A stretch of DNA of 64,000 nucleotides from Motiliproteus sp. MSK22-1 (GTDB lineage Bacteria; Pseudomonadota; Gammaproteobacteria; Pseudomonadales; Balneatricaceae), in the NCBI RefSeq assembly GCF_001968815.1, contig NZ_MIEQ01000024.1:62001-126000 (forward strand). The letters run 5' to 3'. A program made the position numbers and the translations under genes. A model generated the notes under the pieces. That model had not been told where the DNA came from. It did no database searches and saw only the letters and a list, made by a program, of their open reading frames with translations. Below are positions 10,358 through 19,898 of the stretch, piece by piece (position 1 is the first letter of the stretch; the number at the start of each line of letters is the position of its first letter).

Positions 10358-11593
10358 CTATTTTGAGTTTTGATATAGATTAGCGGTGATTTTCCAACGA
10401 GGTATTTCCTTATCAACTCCGACACGCTTCAAATAGTCCATTGACAGGGTATTTGATAAATTGGCTCCGATCTCTGTCTCTGCTTCGGCTAACAGCGAGT
10501 CAGCGATATGTACGGCGGTCAAAGGGCTGAACTCTGAACCCGGAGAAAGCTGAGGAGTGTGGTGAAGCAGTACCGCTTCGATAACCGCAGCGGGTAGTTT
10601 CCAGTGAGCCAGTAAATAGGCGCCAACTTCACCGTGAAAAAGTCCGAGCATCTTCTTTTCGACACTGCATAACGGCGCTTTTTTCTGAGCTGAAATGACC
10701 ATTATCTTTCGATAGAGCTGCGGATCCTGAGACGCCATCACCAATACACCCAGATCATGTAGCAGGCCGCCGATAAAAGCCTGGTCCTGAATGGCTTGGC
10801 TGGCTTTTAGATCGCGGCATATCTGGTGAGCTAGACGTGCCACGAGCATTGAGCGTTGATTTAAACTCTCGAAAGAAAAATAGGACCAGTTACGCTGCTG
10901 TGGATAGAGACTGACCAGGTGTCCAGATAAGGCTAGAGCCCTCAGCATTCTTATGCCCAGTAGTGTGACCGATTCAGTGATGTTGCTAATCTTTCGATCC
11001 AGGCCAAAGTATGCGGAGTTAACTACACTCAGGACCTTGGCTGCAAGCGCCGGGTCCTGGCCAATGATACGACTGATGTGCGTAGCATTGCTCTGATCTG
11101 AACTGAGAGCTTCATTTAAGTCTTTATAGACTTTCGGGGGGGAAGGTAGCTGTCCTAATGAATTTATATATTCACGGTTTTTCTGCTTGTACAGCAGGCG
11201 ATTTATTTTGATCAGATTTTCAATACCTTCTGCCACCTCTTCCAGAGGCTGCTGGTCTGAGTAGACTCTGTGCACCAAGTCCTGAGTACGGTTTTGCTGG
11301 CCTCTGCTCAGTGGCATTCCCGGGAGAAGAATACGTAGTGCTCGTGGCTGAAGATTAATGGCTTTGACTAAGCAGTCTTGATCTGCGTGAATACGTGTTG
11401 AGGAAGCAACGACGACTGCATGATATTTTGATTCTGAAAGGAACGAGAGCATTGCTTTGTTGTTGTCGACCCGAAGAACATCCCAGTGACGACCTCCCTG
11501 GTTGATCTTGGAAGCCCAATCAAAATATTCCCCCCGAGAGTCTAGCATTAGAACTTTAATAGGAGCTGTTTTTGAGTTGACGACTGCGGTCAT
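10358..11593 (-). CDS. HDOD-domain signalling protein with degenerate receiver domain (copy 2)
   Basis: 411-residue paralogue of the next gene downstream, alike over its full length. Residues 12-125 form a receiver-like domain: VLMLDSRG replaces the usual acidic pair, VVVASSTR lacks the phospho-Asp, and VYSDQQ stands where the conserved LSKP lysine motif would be. The HDOD domain spans about 148-345 with QLPSPPKVYKDL, VNSAYFGLDRK, LLHDLGVLVMA, HGEVGAYLLAHWKLP and LLHHTPQLS. Transcribed first of the pair, 154 nt upstream of copy 1, so co-transcription is plausible. The two look like a tandem duplication that has kept the pseudo-receiver/HDOD design. The partner or signal is unknown. Confidence 0.87.
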   Translation of the reverse strand: MTAVVNSKTAPIKVLMLDSRGEYFDWASKINQGGRHWDVLRVDNNKAMLSFLSESKYHAVVVASSTRIHADQDCLVKAINLQPRALRILLPGMPLSRGQQNRTQDLVHRVYSDQQPLEEVAEGIENLIKINRLLYKQKNREYINSLGQLPSPPKVYKDLNEALSSDQSNATHISRIIGQDPALAAKVLSVVNSAYFGLDRKISNITESVTLLGIRMLRALALSGHLVSLYPQQRNWSYFSFESLNQRSMLVARLAHQICRDLKASQAIQDQAFIGGLLHDLGVLVMASQDPQLYRKIMVISAQKKAPLCSVEKKMLGLFHGEVGAYLLAHWKLPAAVIEAVLLHHTPQLSPGSEFSPLTAVHIADSLLAEAETEIGANLSNTLSMDYLKRVGVDKEIPRWKITANLYQNSK

Positions 11594-12069
11594 TGTTTGT
11601 GATCCACTGCATATTATGGGGTCTTGGAGTACCCGGTTGTTACTCCCGCCTGAGCACTGTTGTTATTCCTGCCGGGCACAGATGTCACGCTCGCCCGGCG
11701 CTACTGAATTGTCGTCAAGACTATTCTATTTGTGGATAAATCGAATTGATCCAGGCAGGTACTTCGGTCATTAGTTGATCAGTATGAAGTTTGATTGATG
11801 TAGGTCAACGTCTTTTTTGTTTCTGTTGATATCGCGCTTTCTTATTTTCAGTGAGGTTTAGTTTTGAGATTGTTAGCGGGTATTGAACAGGGTGTTGAAT
11901 ATTCTTGTCAATTGCCTCAAGGCTCGTTATCCTTCCACGAAAGGTATGCGACTAAAGTACTATTTTTTGGCGATATGCTTGTAATCCCATAGGTCTGTTC
12001 ATAACAACTATAATATGGCCAGGGCTCTCTGATACTTGGAAGGGACTCTGCCTGCTATGAGGTCAGCTC
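11594..12069. other. Gene-free divergent region HDOD / chemoreceptor
   Basis: 476 nt between divergent genes, expected to carry both promoters. An imperfect tandem repeat lies at 11636-11680. A single DnaA-box-like TGTGGATAA at 11731 is taken as chance. No coding sequence is supported. Confidence 0.5.
11636..11680. repeat. Two-copy imperfect tandem repeat, about 22 nt
   Basis: GTTGTTACTCCCGCC (11636) is repeated as GTTGTTATTCCTGCC (11659), each followed by a GCAC-containing tail. The copies sit 43-87 nt upstream of the HDOD copy 2 start, so they could be paired regulator sites. Confidence 0.45.
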
Positions 12070-13740
12070 ATGAAATCTTTTAGTGTTCGCAATAAGATAA
12101 TGCTTTTAGTACTTTTATTTCTGTTGATGCTGGTTGGCCTTACCGTCAATAATCTCAGTAGTAGCCGCGTGCTTAGTGCAAATATCCATCACCTTTCCGA
12201 TGTAAACCTTCCTCTCTTTAAAGCAGTTTCTGATGTTAATAAAACACTTTTAATTCAAGCGGTTGAGGTTGAGAGAGGGCTTAGTCATGCTCAAAAGTCG
12301 CAAGCTGTCGAAAGCTATGGTACTCACAATATTGAGAATTCTCTGGTTCAGTTTCAGGCTTTGTCTAAGCACCTGCAAGAGTCTTTAAGTTCCGCAGTAG
12401 AAATTCTTGAGAGCTTCCCTGCCAGTTCTACTAAAAGCTCATTAAATGATCTGTTTGCTGAAATTACCGCTAATCAACAGGACTATCAGGCAAATACTGT
12501 TGAAGCATACAAGCTCTGGACTGGCAGAGGGCTGTTTAAGGCAAGGCAATTTACTAAGAAGGCTACCGCAGCCAAGATAAAAATTGATGGGGCAATGGAG
12601 CAGCTAAATGCTTTGATTGACCAGTCAACTGCTGAGTCCATAGTGGAAGTGGAAGAACTGCAGAAAAGTGATAATACACTGATGATCGGAGCGACTCTTA
12701 CGGCTGTTTTGGCGGGTATAGCAGCCAGTTTTTTATTGATCAGAAATATCGTTGGTCCGTTGAATCAAGCTGTAGCGCAGGCAGAGAAAATGGCTGAAGG
12801 TGATCTCAGGGAGTCTGTGGATACCATCATTGACCGGCAGGATGAGTTAGGAAAGCTACAGAGGGCCATGCAACAGCTGTCTCAGCAACTGAACAATACG
12901 ATAGATGGCGTCCTGCATTCCACTGAGGATTTGGAAGAGGCATCTCAACAACTAGCAGAAGTGACACAGGATTCTGCTCATTTGATTGAAGAGCAGCAGC
13001 AACAGACCGCCCATATTGCTCAGGCCATACATGAAATGAATAGTACTGCGTTGCATGCTTCAGAGAGCTGTACGGTGGCATCTGAAGCCGCACAGGAAGC
13101 AGATTCTGCTGCACAGTCGGGTAAAAAAGTGGTACACGAAACGATTGATTCGATTCGCAATCTTTCCAAGGATATCGAAGGTTCCGCGCAGGTTATTGAG
13201 CAACTTGAAGGAAATTCTCAGAGTATCTCCAAAATCCTGGGAGTAATTTCCGGCATTGCTGAGCAAACAAATTTGCTGGCTTTGAATGCAGCAATAGAAG
13301 CGGCGAGGGCTGGAGATCAAGGACGCGGATTTGCTGTGGTTGCGGATGAAGTCAGGCAGCTGGCGATGAATACTCAGGACGCAACCAGTGAAATAGAAAA
13401 GGTGACCGGACAACTGCGAGAAGACGCCAGTAAAGCTGTTGAGGTTATGGTCCGCAGTAAGCAGTCATCTCAAGATGTTGTTGTCCAGGCGCTACAAGCT
13501 GAGGAGGCCTTATCAACGATACATGAATCGGTCAGTAGGATTCGTGATATGAATGTGCAGATATCAGCGACTGCTGAAGAGCAGTCATCCGTGTCACAGG
13601 ATGTTCGCAACAACGTTGATACTATTTCAAATATCGCACAGCGTTCTTCCGACTCTATTAAGATATCTGCTGATTCCAGCAAGCGTTTAGACGACCTGGC
13701 ACAGCGTTTAAGCCAGCAAGTCCATTTCTTTAAAACCTGA
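12070..13740 (+). CDS. Methyl-accepting chemotaxis protein
   Basis: 556-residue membrane chemoreceptor. A first membrane helix (residues about 9-30) is followed by a helical periplasmic sensor of about 170 residues, probably a four-helix bundle, then a second membrane helix (204-226), a HAMP domain (226-280) and a long cytoplasmic coiled coil. The conserved signalling tip [18 protein letters not shown] and the following [15 protein letters not shown] are intact, so coupling to CheA/CheW is expected. There is no C-terminal NWETF-type tether, so adaptation enzymes would have to act without it. GAGGT lies a few bases before the ATG. No che genes are in the window. The ligand is unknown. A HDOD gene follows on the same strand after 174 nt. 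Confidence 0.93.
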   Translation: MKSFSVRNKIMLLVLLFLLMLVGLTVNNLSSSRVLSANIHHLSDVNLPLFKAVSDVNKTLLIQAVEVERGLSHAQKSQAVESYGTHNIENSLVQFQALSKHLQESLSSAVEILESFPASSTKSSLNDLFAEITANQQDYQANTVEAYKLWTGRGLFKARQFTKKATAAKIKIDGAMEQLNALIDQSTAESIVEVEELQKSDNTLMIGATLTAVLAGIAASFLLIRNIVGPLNQAVAQAEKMAEGDLRESVDTIIDRQDELGKLQRAMQQLSQQLNNTIDGVLHSTEDLEEASQQLAEVTQDSAHLIEEQQQQTAHIAQAIHEMNSTALHASESCTVASEAAQEADSAAQSGKKVVHETIDSIRNLSKDIEGSAQVIEQLEGNSQSISKILGVISGIAEQTNLLALNAAIEAARAGDQGRGFAVVADEVRQLAMNTQDATSEIEKVTGQLREDASKAVEVMVRSKQSSQDVVVQALQAEEALSTIHESVSRIRDMNVQISATAEEQSSVSQDVRNNVDTISNIAQRSSDSIKISADSSKRLDDLAQRLSQQVHFFKT

Positions 13741-13914
13741 TCGAGCATTGTCTGTCCGAGGATATATTAAATTTGCTCGGTTCAGTGAGATTCCTCCAGA
13801 TCTTCTACAAAGGCCTATACTTCAAAGGCTGACATACTCTCTGTGCAGGTGCGGGAAAGCCCTCACTGCTTAAGAGTTGTTGACAGACTCTAATAGCTTG
13901 GTCGGGAGTGATAT

Positions 13915-14748
13915 ATGAGTTGGTCGGTGACTGAAACAGTAGCAAAGTGTGAAGACATTGCATCCTTGCCGGAAGCCTATCACAAAATATCAGAGAAGCT
14001 GGACCAGCCAACGACAACGAATAATGAGCTTGCGGAGGTAGTCAAATTAGAACCTGGTATTACAGGTAAACTGTTGAGCATTGTTAACAGTGCGTTCTAT
14101 GGTTTTTCCAATACTATCTCCACAGCTTCCCAAGCTATTTCTATTGTCGGTCGCAATGATTTTAGGAACCTCGTTCTCGGTACTACAGTCGCTGAGCTTT
14201 TTGAGCAAATTCAGTCGGGAACCTTCTCAATGAGGGACTATTGGGAACATGCGTTGCTCTGCGCAATATGTAGCAAAATGCTGGGTGAACAATGGAAGAT
14301 TAAGGAGGACAGAGAAGCTCTGTTTATTGCTGGATTATTGCATGATGTCGGTAAGTTGGTGATTGTCCAGGTGCTACCGGATAAAGCGGAACTACTGATT
14401 CCGTACTGGCAAGATAACCCCTTTGAGTATTCTTTTGAACAGCAACTGCTTGGATTTGATCATGCTGAAGTTGGAGCAGAGTTGATGAAAAGCTGGGGGT
14501 TGCCCGGAATTCTCGTTGAAGCCACCGGTTGTCATCATCAGCCAAATAAAGCCGAGATAAACAAGCATTCATCTCATGCTGTCTTCATCGCAAATGTTCT
14601 GGCCCATAATGATGAGCATAGAGTGGCTGAAGCTTTGGCTCAATGCAGGGAAGCAATAGCTATCAATGATGATATTGATACACTGCTGGAGTTGCAGCAG
14701 GAGGCTTTACGCAAGCGTGAGACGCTCATTGGTATCTTTTTGGGTTGA
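13915..14748 (+). CDS. HDOD-domain protein (short, single domain)
   Basis: 277-residue HDOD protein without a receiver domain. Motifs in order: ASLPEAYHKISEKL, VVKLEPGITGKLLSIVNSAFYGFSN (written in two pieces in the protein around residues 42-66), FIAGLLHDVGKLVIV, GFDHAEVGAELMKSWGLP and TGCHHQP. LLHDVGKL retains an HD pair but the HD-GYP extension is absent. GGGAG lies 7 nt before the ATG. It is the third HDOD protein within 6 kb and follows the chemoreceptor on the same strand, so a role in the same behavioural or second-messenger response is likely but inferred. Confidence 0.88.
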   Translation: MSWSVTETVAKCEDIASLPEAYHKISEKLDQPTTTNNELAEVVKLEPGITGKLLSIVNSAFYGFSNTISTASQAISIVGRNDFRNLVLGTTVAELFEQIQSGTFSMRDYWEHALLCAICSKMLGEQWKIKEDREALFIAGLLHDVGKLVIVQVLPDKAELLIPYWQDNPFEYSFEQQLLGFDHAEVGAELMKSWGLPGILVEATGCHHQPNKAEINKHSSHAVFIANVLAHNDEHRVAEALAQCREAIAINDDIDTLLELQQEALRKRETLIGIFLG

Positions 14749-14868
14749 TCTTTTATTTTGTTTGAATTCATCTGTTACTGGAGCAGTTCTGCTTGCCATG
14801 AACGTAGCACATTCAAGTCATTAGCTTAGAGCATTCAGGCAGTGAAGGTTTAAGCCTGATTCTTCAGG

Positions 14869-16101
14869 TTAAGGCTGGGGCCAAGTCTTCAGCAGAGTCA
14901 TGAAGGCTTGTTCAGGAATTGGCCTGGAATATAAATATCCTTGCCCACAGTCACAGTTGAAGTCTTCCAGCACCTGCTGGTCTTCTGTTGATTCGATGCC
15001 TTCGGCAATGGTGTTCATACCCAGGGAATGGGCCAAGCTACAAAGGGTTCGAACGATTGCTTCACTTTTACTGTTATGTCGCATTGTTGATACGAATGAG
15101 CGATCTATTTTTAAGGTGTCTATCGGGAATCTGTGTAAATAGCTGAAACTGGAATAACCGGTACCAAAGTCGTCGAGCGCGATTTTAATGCCAAACTGTT
15201 TTAATTCTGTCAGCACGTCTGCAATTCGAGGTGGATTGCTCATCAAAACTGATTCTGTAATCTCAATCTTCATGTTAGTTAAATCCATATTGCCATCGGT
15301 CAGAGCCTTCTTAATACCTTCGACTTGCTGTTGGGTTTCAATCTGTCGGCTTGACAGGTTTACACTGACAAAAAAAGAGCCAGGATCGTTATCCATAGCA
15401 ATAACCCGCTTGAAATCCGATAAGGCTCGTCCTGCTTCTTGAAATATCCAATAACCTATCGGTACGATCAGACCGGTTTCTTCTGCCAATCCAATAAACT
15501 CTAAGGGGGGGATCAGGCCTTTTTGGGGGTGAATCCAACGAATTAAAGCTTCACAGCCCAATACTCTTCCATTGGTCAGATCAATGATGGGTTGATAGTA
15601 GAGTTGCAGTTCTTTATTTTCCAATGCACTTTGGAGGCTATGCTCGTCATCTAACCGGCGGGCTGCGATGCTTGTTTGGTGTTTTAGATGGGATTCCCTT
15701 ACTTCAGGAGCGTTCGGATCATTATCCAGTGTAACTCCTCTGGAAACCTGCTCGACCCTGATTCTCATTTCCCGGTAGCGTTCCAGTACCAGTTTGATTA
15801 ATAATACAACGGTCGGATCGGCTACCTTAATGAGGCGCTGGATATATTCTTTAGGAATGACAAGCAGCTCGGCATCACCGAGTACTGTTGCGGTGGCTGA
15901 CCTGACTCCGTCATCAATAAGTGCCATTTCACCGATGAGGTCCCCTCTTTTGGCTATTGCAAATTGAATATCCAGTCCATTTATCCGGGTTGCGAGCCCT
16001 ATTTCCCCACGATCTACAATATAAGCGCAATCACCAGCGTCTCCTTCGCCAAATATGACAGCACCAGCCGAAACATGTTTCCGGTAACCACAAGCATCCA
16101 T
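14869..16101 (-). CDS. Cyclic-nucleotide-binding domain / EAL phosphodiesterase
   Basis: 410-residue cytoplasmic protein that should hydrolyse cyclic di-GMP under control of a cyclic mononucleotide. Residues 5-110 form a CRP-type binding domain whose phosphate-binding cassette is complete (GEMAL at 57-61 and Arg67 in VRSATATV). After a linker comes an EAL domain with every catalytic motif: EAL at 184-186, [28 protein letters not shown] at 310-318, Lys331 in KIDRSF, AEGIE near 367, and QGYL at 387-390. There is no GGDEF domain. AAGGTGG lies before the ATG. It is transcribed divergently from a class III cyclase, which may supply its ligand. Confidence 0.92.
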   Translation of the reverse strand: MDACGYRKHVSAGAVIFGEGDAGDCAYIVDRGEIGLATRINGLDIQFAIAKRGDLIGEMALIDDGVRSATATVLGDAELLVIPKEYIQRLIKVADPTVVLLIKLVLERYREMRIRVEQVSRGVTLDNDPNAPEVRESHLKHQTSIAARRLDDEHSLQSALENKELQLYYQPIIDLTNGRVLGCEALIRWIHPQKGLIPPLEFIGLAEETGLIVPIGYWIFQEAGRALSDFKRVIAMDNDPGSFFVSVNLSSRQIETQQQVEGIKKALTDGNMDLTNMKIEITESVLMSNPPRIADVLTELKQFGIKIALDDFGTGYSSFSYLHRFPIDTLKIDRSFVSTMRHNSKSEAIVRTLCSLAHSLGMNTIAEGIESTEDQQVLEDFNCDCGQGYLYSRPIPEQAFMTLLKTWPQP

Positions 16102-16550
16102 ATTTTATTCCACCTTTATCAGAATGAAGATGCGTTAACCATACGAAATGTCTATGAGGATGGAGACTCTGTAGCAGCGAAGCTACCTGGGAAAGGCGAT
16201 GAGCGTCCAACAATTCACAGTCTGCTAATTTTTGCATAGTGTAGTTGTCTGCTATTGGCAACAAACTGAGTATAGCAATGAACCCATGATTAGACGGAAT
16301 TTATGTACACTTGTTTTACTTAACAGCTCTCTATAGAAACGCGAGCTGACCTTAAGTGCTCAAGATGGTTGAGTAAAAGCAGCATATGGACAGAAGGGGA
16401 TAGAAGAGACAGATAGTGGTTTAGACGATGGACTGAACAAAGATTGGACTTTAAGGAAAAGCTATTCCATTCATCCTATACTCAGACAGGTGATGGTTAC
16501 TAATCGCATGATCTGGCCTTTAGCTCCAGCAGGCTCTCAGGATAAGTAAG
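16102..16550. other. Gene-free divergent region EAL protein / cyclase
   Basis: 449 nt shared by two divergent second-messenger genes. I see only a weak 5-bp dyad (CTCAA-5-TTGAG, 16358-16372 approximately) and no clear promoter. No coding sequence supported. Confidence 0.45.
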
Positions 16551-17435
16551 ATGCCCGATAATGATACGCTAGACCTAACCCTGCTTTTTGCCGATATTGC
16601 CGGGAGTACGGCACTTTACGAGCGCTTGGGTGATGCAGAGGCGCATAGTATGGTGGTGATGTGTCTTGGCGATGCTGGTCGTATCATTAATGAAAACTCT
16701 GGAACTGTGATCGAAATAATAGGAGACGAGATCATGGCTTCCTTTGAGTCTGCTGATAGTGCATTAGAGGCAGCTTGTGATATCCAGGAGCGGCTTAACC
16801 GAAAAGGTACTATTGCAATGCGGATGGGTTTTCATTCAGGTCCTACGGCAGTGCAGGGAGGGCGTCCTTTTGGAGATATTGTAAATGTAGCATCCAGGAT
16901 GGTTAATCTGGCCAAGAAAAATCAAATTATTCTATCGGAAGATGCATATAATAAGTTGTCCCGCTATAAACAGAGAAAAGCAAGGTATTTGAATCATATT
17001 CCAATTAAAGGCAAACAGGATATGTTTAATATCTATGAGGTTTTATGGGAAGAAAGTGATCATACTGAACTTTTTGGCCATTCTGTGGTTCCGACAGAAC
17101 CTGTAGTTGAAAAAGCATTTTCCCTTAAATGTTGTGATCAGGTCATCATTCTTAACTCATCCCAAAAGCTCTGTACTATCGGGCGTAGTGATCAGTGCAG
17201 TCTCAGGGTTGTTTCAGAGACCGCGTCAAGGTTTCATGCACAAATGGAATATCGTTCCGGTAAAGTGGTGCTAAAGGATCAGAGTACAAATGGCACTTAT
17301 GTAAAAACAAGAGCAGGAGAGAAACTGTATCTTCATCATGAAGAGCTTACGCTTGTCGATGACAATCAAGTGAGCCTTGGAGAGCCCGTTAGCGAGAATA
17401 ACGGGCAACTGATCTATTTTAGCTGTGTAGACTGA
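16551..17435 (+). CDS. Class III nucleotide cyclase fused to FHA domain
   Basis: 294-residue soluble protein. Residues 8-165 are a class III cyclase: metal-binding Asp15 (LLFADIAGST) and Asp59 (IIGDEIMASF), transition-state Asn112 and Arg116 (DIVNVASRM). The purine-specifying positions are unusual: Glu55 where adenylate cyclases carry Lys, and Arg105 where they carry Asp or Thr, so ATP versus GTP specificity is open. Residues about 200-280 are a forkhead-associated domain (TIGRSDQCSLRV, SRFHAQM, DQSTNGTYV) that would bind a phosphothreonine partner. AGGAT precedes the ATG. The divergent neighbour has a cyclic-nucleotide-binding domain. No Ser/Thr kinase gene is seen in the window. Confidence 0.9.
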   Translation: MPDNDTLDLTLLFADIAGSTALYERLGDAEAHSMVVMCLGDAGRIINENSGTVIEIIGDEIMASFESADSALEAACDIQERLNRKGTIAMRMGFHSGPTAVQGGRPFGDIVNVASRMVNLAKKNQIILSEDAYNKLSRYKQRKARYLNHIPIKGKQDMFNIYEVLWEESDHTELFGHSVVPTEPVVEKAFSLKCCDQVIILNSSQKLCTIGRSDQCSLRVVSETASRFHAQMEYRSGKVVLKDQSTNGTYVKTRAGEKLYLHHEELTLVDDNQVSLGEPVSENNGQLIYFSCVD

Positions 17436-17439
17436 GAGT

Positions 17440-18585
17440 TTAACTGCGTACGCGCTTCAGCCATTTTTTGAATCCTCCGAGCCGCTGACCTAACAATGCT
17501 TCGTCAAGCATCCGCACCGACTCCCGTATCTGAAAATTTCTCTGTACCTTAGTGAGTGCCTTGACTAAAACAGTATCCCCACTTTTCTTCGCTTCACTGA
17601 GGTTTTCTGCCAAGAATGAACCATCATGTTCTTCATACAGTTTAAGTTTTGCTATTTTTTGAGTGACAACCTCATCGGTACATTCAGGGAATGTTGTTGC
17701 GGTTATTGCCAGTGCACGAAGGCTTGTCATGGTTCGAAGGCATTTTTCACATTCTCCACAGTTGTATCCCTTATCATGCCAGCAGACCCGGAGAATATTG
17801 AGAACGTCAGTATCTTTTGCGATAGATTGAATTTTATCTATACGTCTTGATTCGGCACCGTCATGAATGATCTCTGTGTGTTCATTCCCCCAAAGGTGGT
17901 CTGAAACAAAGATTGAGCCATGAGGATACATATCAGCATAGCTCAGACCTGATGCTATATAGCAGCCTTTAAATCCTCCTGCCAGAGCTATGCTGGAAAG
18001 GCCGCCTCCAAAACAGATATTCCAACTGAGCCCATATTCGTGTCCCAGGAAGCGTACGTTAGACTCTATTGAATAGAGTTTCTTTCCTCTCTTATTGAGA
18101 AACGCTTCATTCTTAGCAAAGGCCATTTCATAAAGGTCTTTGCTGGACAACTGCATATCTATTCCTTTTGAAAACAATAAATAATCAATATTATTCTTGT
18201 TTTTAAGAAATGTGTGAGTTCCATCAACACCACCTGAAAAAAAAGAAACGGTAGAGTCGTTTGTTGTTTTTGGCTCTGACTCTATGCCACCAATTATTTC
18301 TATTCTATGAAAGTCTTTCTTTAAATAGGGGCCCCATAAAAAAAATATATCCTGTAAAGTATTAATGTTTTTCAGTAGTTTTTTAGATACGGGAATATTT
18401 TTTTCAATAATAATATTTTTTCCAGTAAGCATAGCAGGAATAAGGCTTGCAGCAATAAACGCATCTGCTCGTAGTTCCGGAATTATATGTTTTGGAAAAC
18501 GATACGAAAGATTGTAGTTGTCACAAAAACCAGATAACTCATTGTAATTATCTTCATTTTTAACCTGGATGCTTGTGATGTTCAT
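17440..18585 (-). CDS. Uncharacterised PP-loop ATPase-like protein with four-Cys site
   Basis: 381-residue soluble protein I cannot assign to a named function. It has a PP-loop-like motif FFSGGVDGTHTF (SGG at 117-119), as in ATP pyrophosphatases such as QueC/ExsB, and a C-terminal Cys cluster, Cys268, Cys276, Cys279 and Cys282 (CWHDKGYNCGECEKC), which looks like the zinc site of QueC-type enzymes. The N-terminal 100 residues (DAFIAASLIPAMLTG) are shared with the frameshifted neighbour. These features suggest ATP-dependent adenylation of a small substrate or of a glycan/peptide precursor. AGGAAAG precedes the ATG. It is the last gene of an operon led by a glycosyltransferase, so surface-glycan modification is a reasonable guess. 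Confidence 0.75.
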   Translation of the reverse strand: MNITSIQVKNEDNYNELSGFCDNYNLSYRFPKHIIPELRADAFIAASLIPAMLTGKNIIIEKNIPVSKKLLKNINTLQDIFFLWGPYLKKDFHRIEIIGGIESEPKTTNDSTVSFFSGGVDGTHTFLKNKNNIDYLLFSKGIDMQLSSKDLYEMAFAKNEAFLNKRGKKLYSIESNVRFLGHEYGLSWNICFGGGLSSIALAGGFKGCYIASGLSYADMYPHGSIFVSDHLWGNEHTEIIHDGAESRRIDKIQSIAKDTDVLNILRVCWHDKGYNCGECEKCLRTMTSLRALAITATTFPECTDEVVTQKIAKLKLYEEHDGSFLAENLSEAKKSGDTVLVKALTKVQRNFQIRESVRMLDEALLGQRLGGFKKWLKRVRS

Positions 18586-18660
18586 TTTCTTTCCTAAGTT
18601 TCTCGCTGAGAAAACGGGCTCAGTTGGTTGAGTATTAATAATGATTGCTGGGGAATAAAT

Positions 18661-19898
18661 TTAGCGGTAGATTGTACCAACTTTTGTTTCATTTAGTGAG
18701 AGGTTTTTCTTACCTCGTACGTGTTCCAGTACATTTCTATCTGAGTACCTGGGTTCCAGGTTGATATCTACCATATGGTCTTCATCGCTTCTTCTCTTAA
18801 GTCTCCAGGCTTGTGCTCTCGGAAGATAGGTGTCCACTATTTCAATCAATATCTGCTTGAGTTTATATCTTAATATCTTTTTACTGAGTACCTTCGATAA
18901 TTCTACTTTCTTATAGTTTTTGGCATGTATCAAAAACTCTTCAAAGAAAGAGAGTTCTTCTTCACTGTGAATTTCTACCTTCTGAATATCTCCTGGTTCT
19001 GGCTTTTCCCGGAATTTGAAGTCAATAATATCATTTGTTAATAATGCGACATATGTTCGAATGCACTTCGGACATTTTCCACAGTTAATCTCAGGTTTTT
19101 TCCAACAGACCCATAGGTTATCAATTGCTTCTCTATTACTGCATAGGTATTTGATTTTATCAGACCTGTCAGCCTCCAAACCGCAATGAATAAATCGGGT
19201 AACCTCGGTTGACCAAAAAGGATCCACCAAAGGGTGTGAGCCAGAGAACATTATTTTTCTATAAGTGGCAGAACTGCTTAAATAAACTGTTTCAAAACCA
19301 AGGATCAGCCCTATGCAGGCAAGACATGAGCCAAAATTTGTAAAACGAACCAATCCATAGAAAGACGTAAAACTCTTAAAGTTTGTCTCAACGGCAATAA
19401 GTGGTTTTCCTAATCCCTCAGAAAAGTTTCTGTTTTTATTTACCATGGAGGACCAGGTGTTGTCATCCATGGTGAAATCAAATCCATTGATTAATATGAC
19501 TCTGTCAATTTTTTCAAAGTTCTTAAATAATGTATAGGTTGCATCAACGCCTCCAGAAAAAAACAGGCGACTTGGCTGTTTTCGCTTTTAAGTACCTTTC
19601 TTTTAGAAATAACTTTCACTGGTTTGAATATTGGATTCCAGTTTTTATATACCTCTTGAATATGAGGCAAACTGTCCAGTAAGCGAGAGGATACTGTGTA
19701 CTTTTCGTCAACATAAATATCTTCACCTAATAACATTGCAGGCACAAGTGCTGCGACGAGGAAAGCAGAAGCATCACTTAGGTCGGTGTCTATATCATGT
19801 TGAAACCTAAACCATAGAGTGTTGTTGTCGATTTTTGCAGAAACTATCTTTGAATGCCTTTGGTCCTGACAGGAAAGATCAGATATTTGCATTTTCAT
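18661..19898 (-). pseudogene. PP-loop ATPase-like gene with -1 frameshift in a T7 run
   Basis: Homologue of the 17440-18585 protein broken into two frames (135 residues from 19898, then a frame that carries on to 18661; its first ATG is at 19470). The break is at the run of seven T on the coding strand (A7 at 19557-19563). Adding one T, or one -1 ribosomal slip there, restores CFFSGGVDATYTLF, the ATP-binding motif, and links both halves into a protein of about 412 residues. The C-terminal cysteines (CWKKPEINCGKCPKC) are intact. It may be a recent pseudogene, a sequencing error, or a slippage-regulated gene; T-TTT-TTT is a classical slippery type. The ATG directly abuts the glycosyltransferase stop (TAAATG). 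Confidence 0.75.

Noticed and set aside
11731-11739. DnaA-box-like TGTGGATAA
   Set aside because: A single copy, as is the one at 62996-63004; a replication origin would need a cluster and an A+T-rich unwinding element with dnaA/dnaN nearby.
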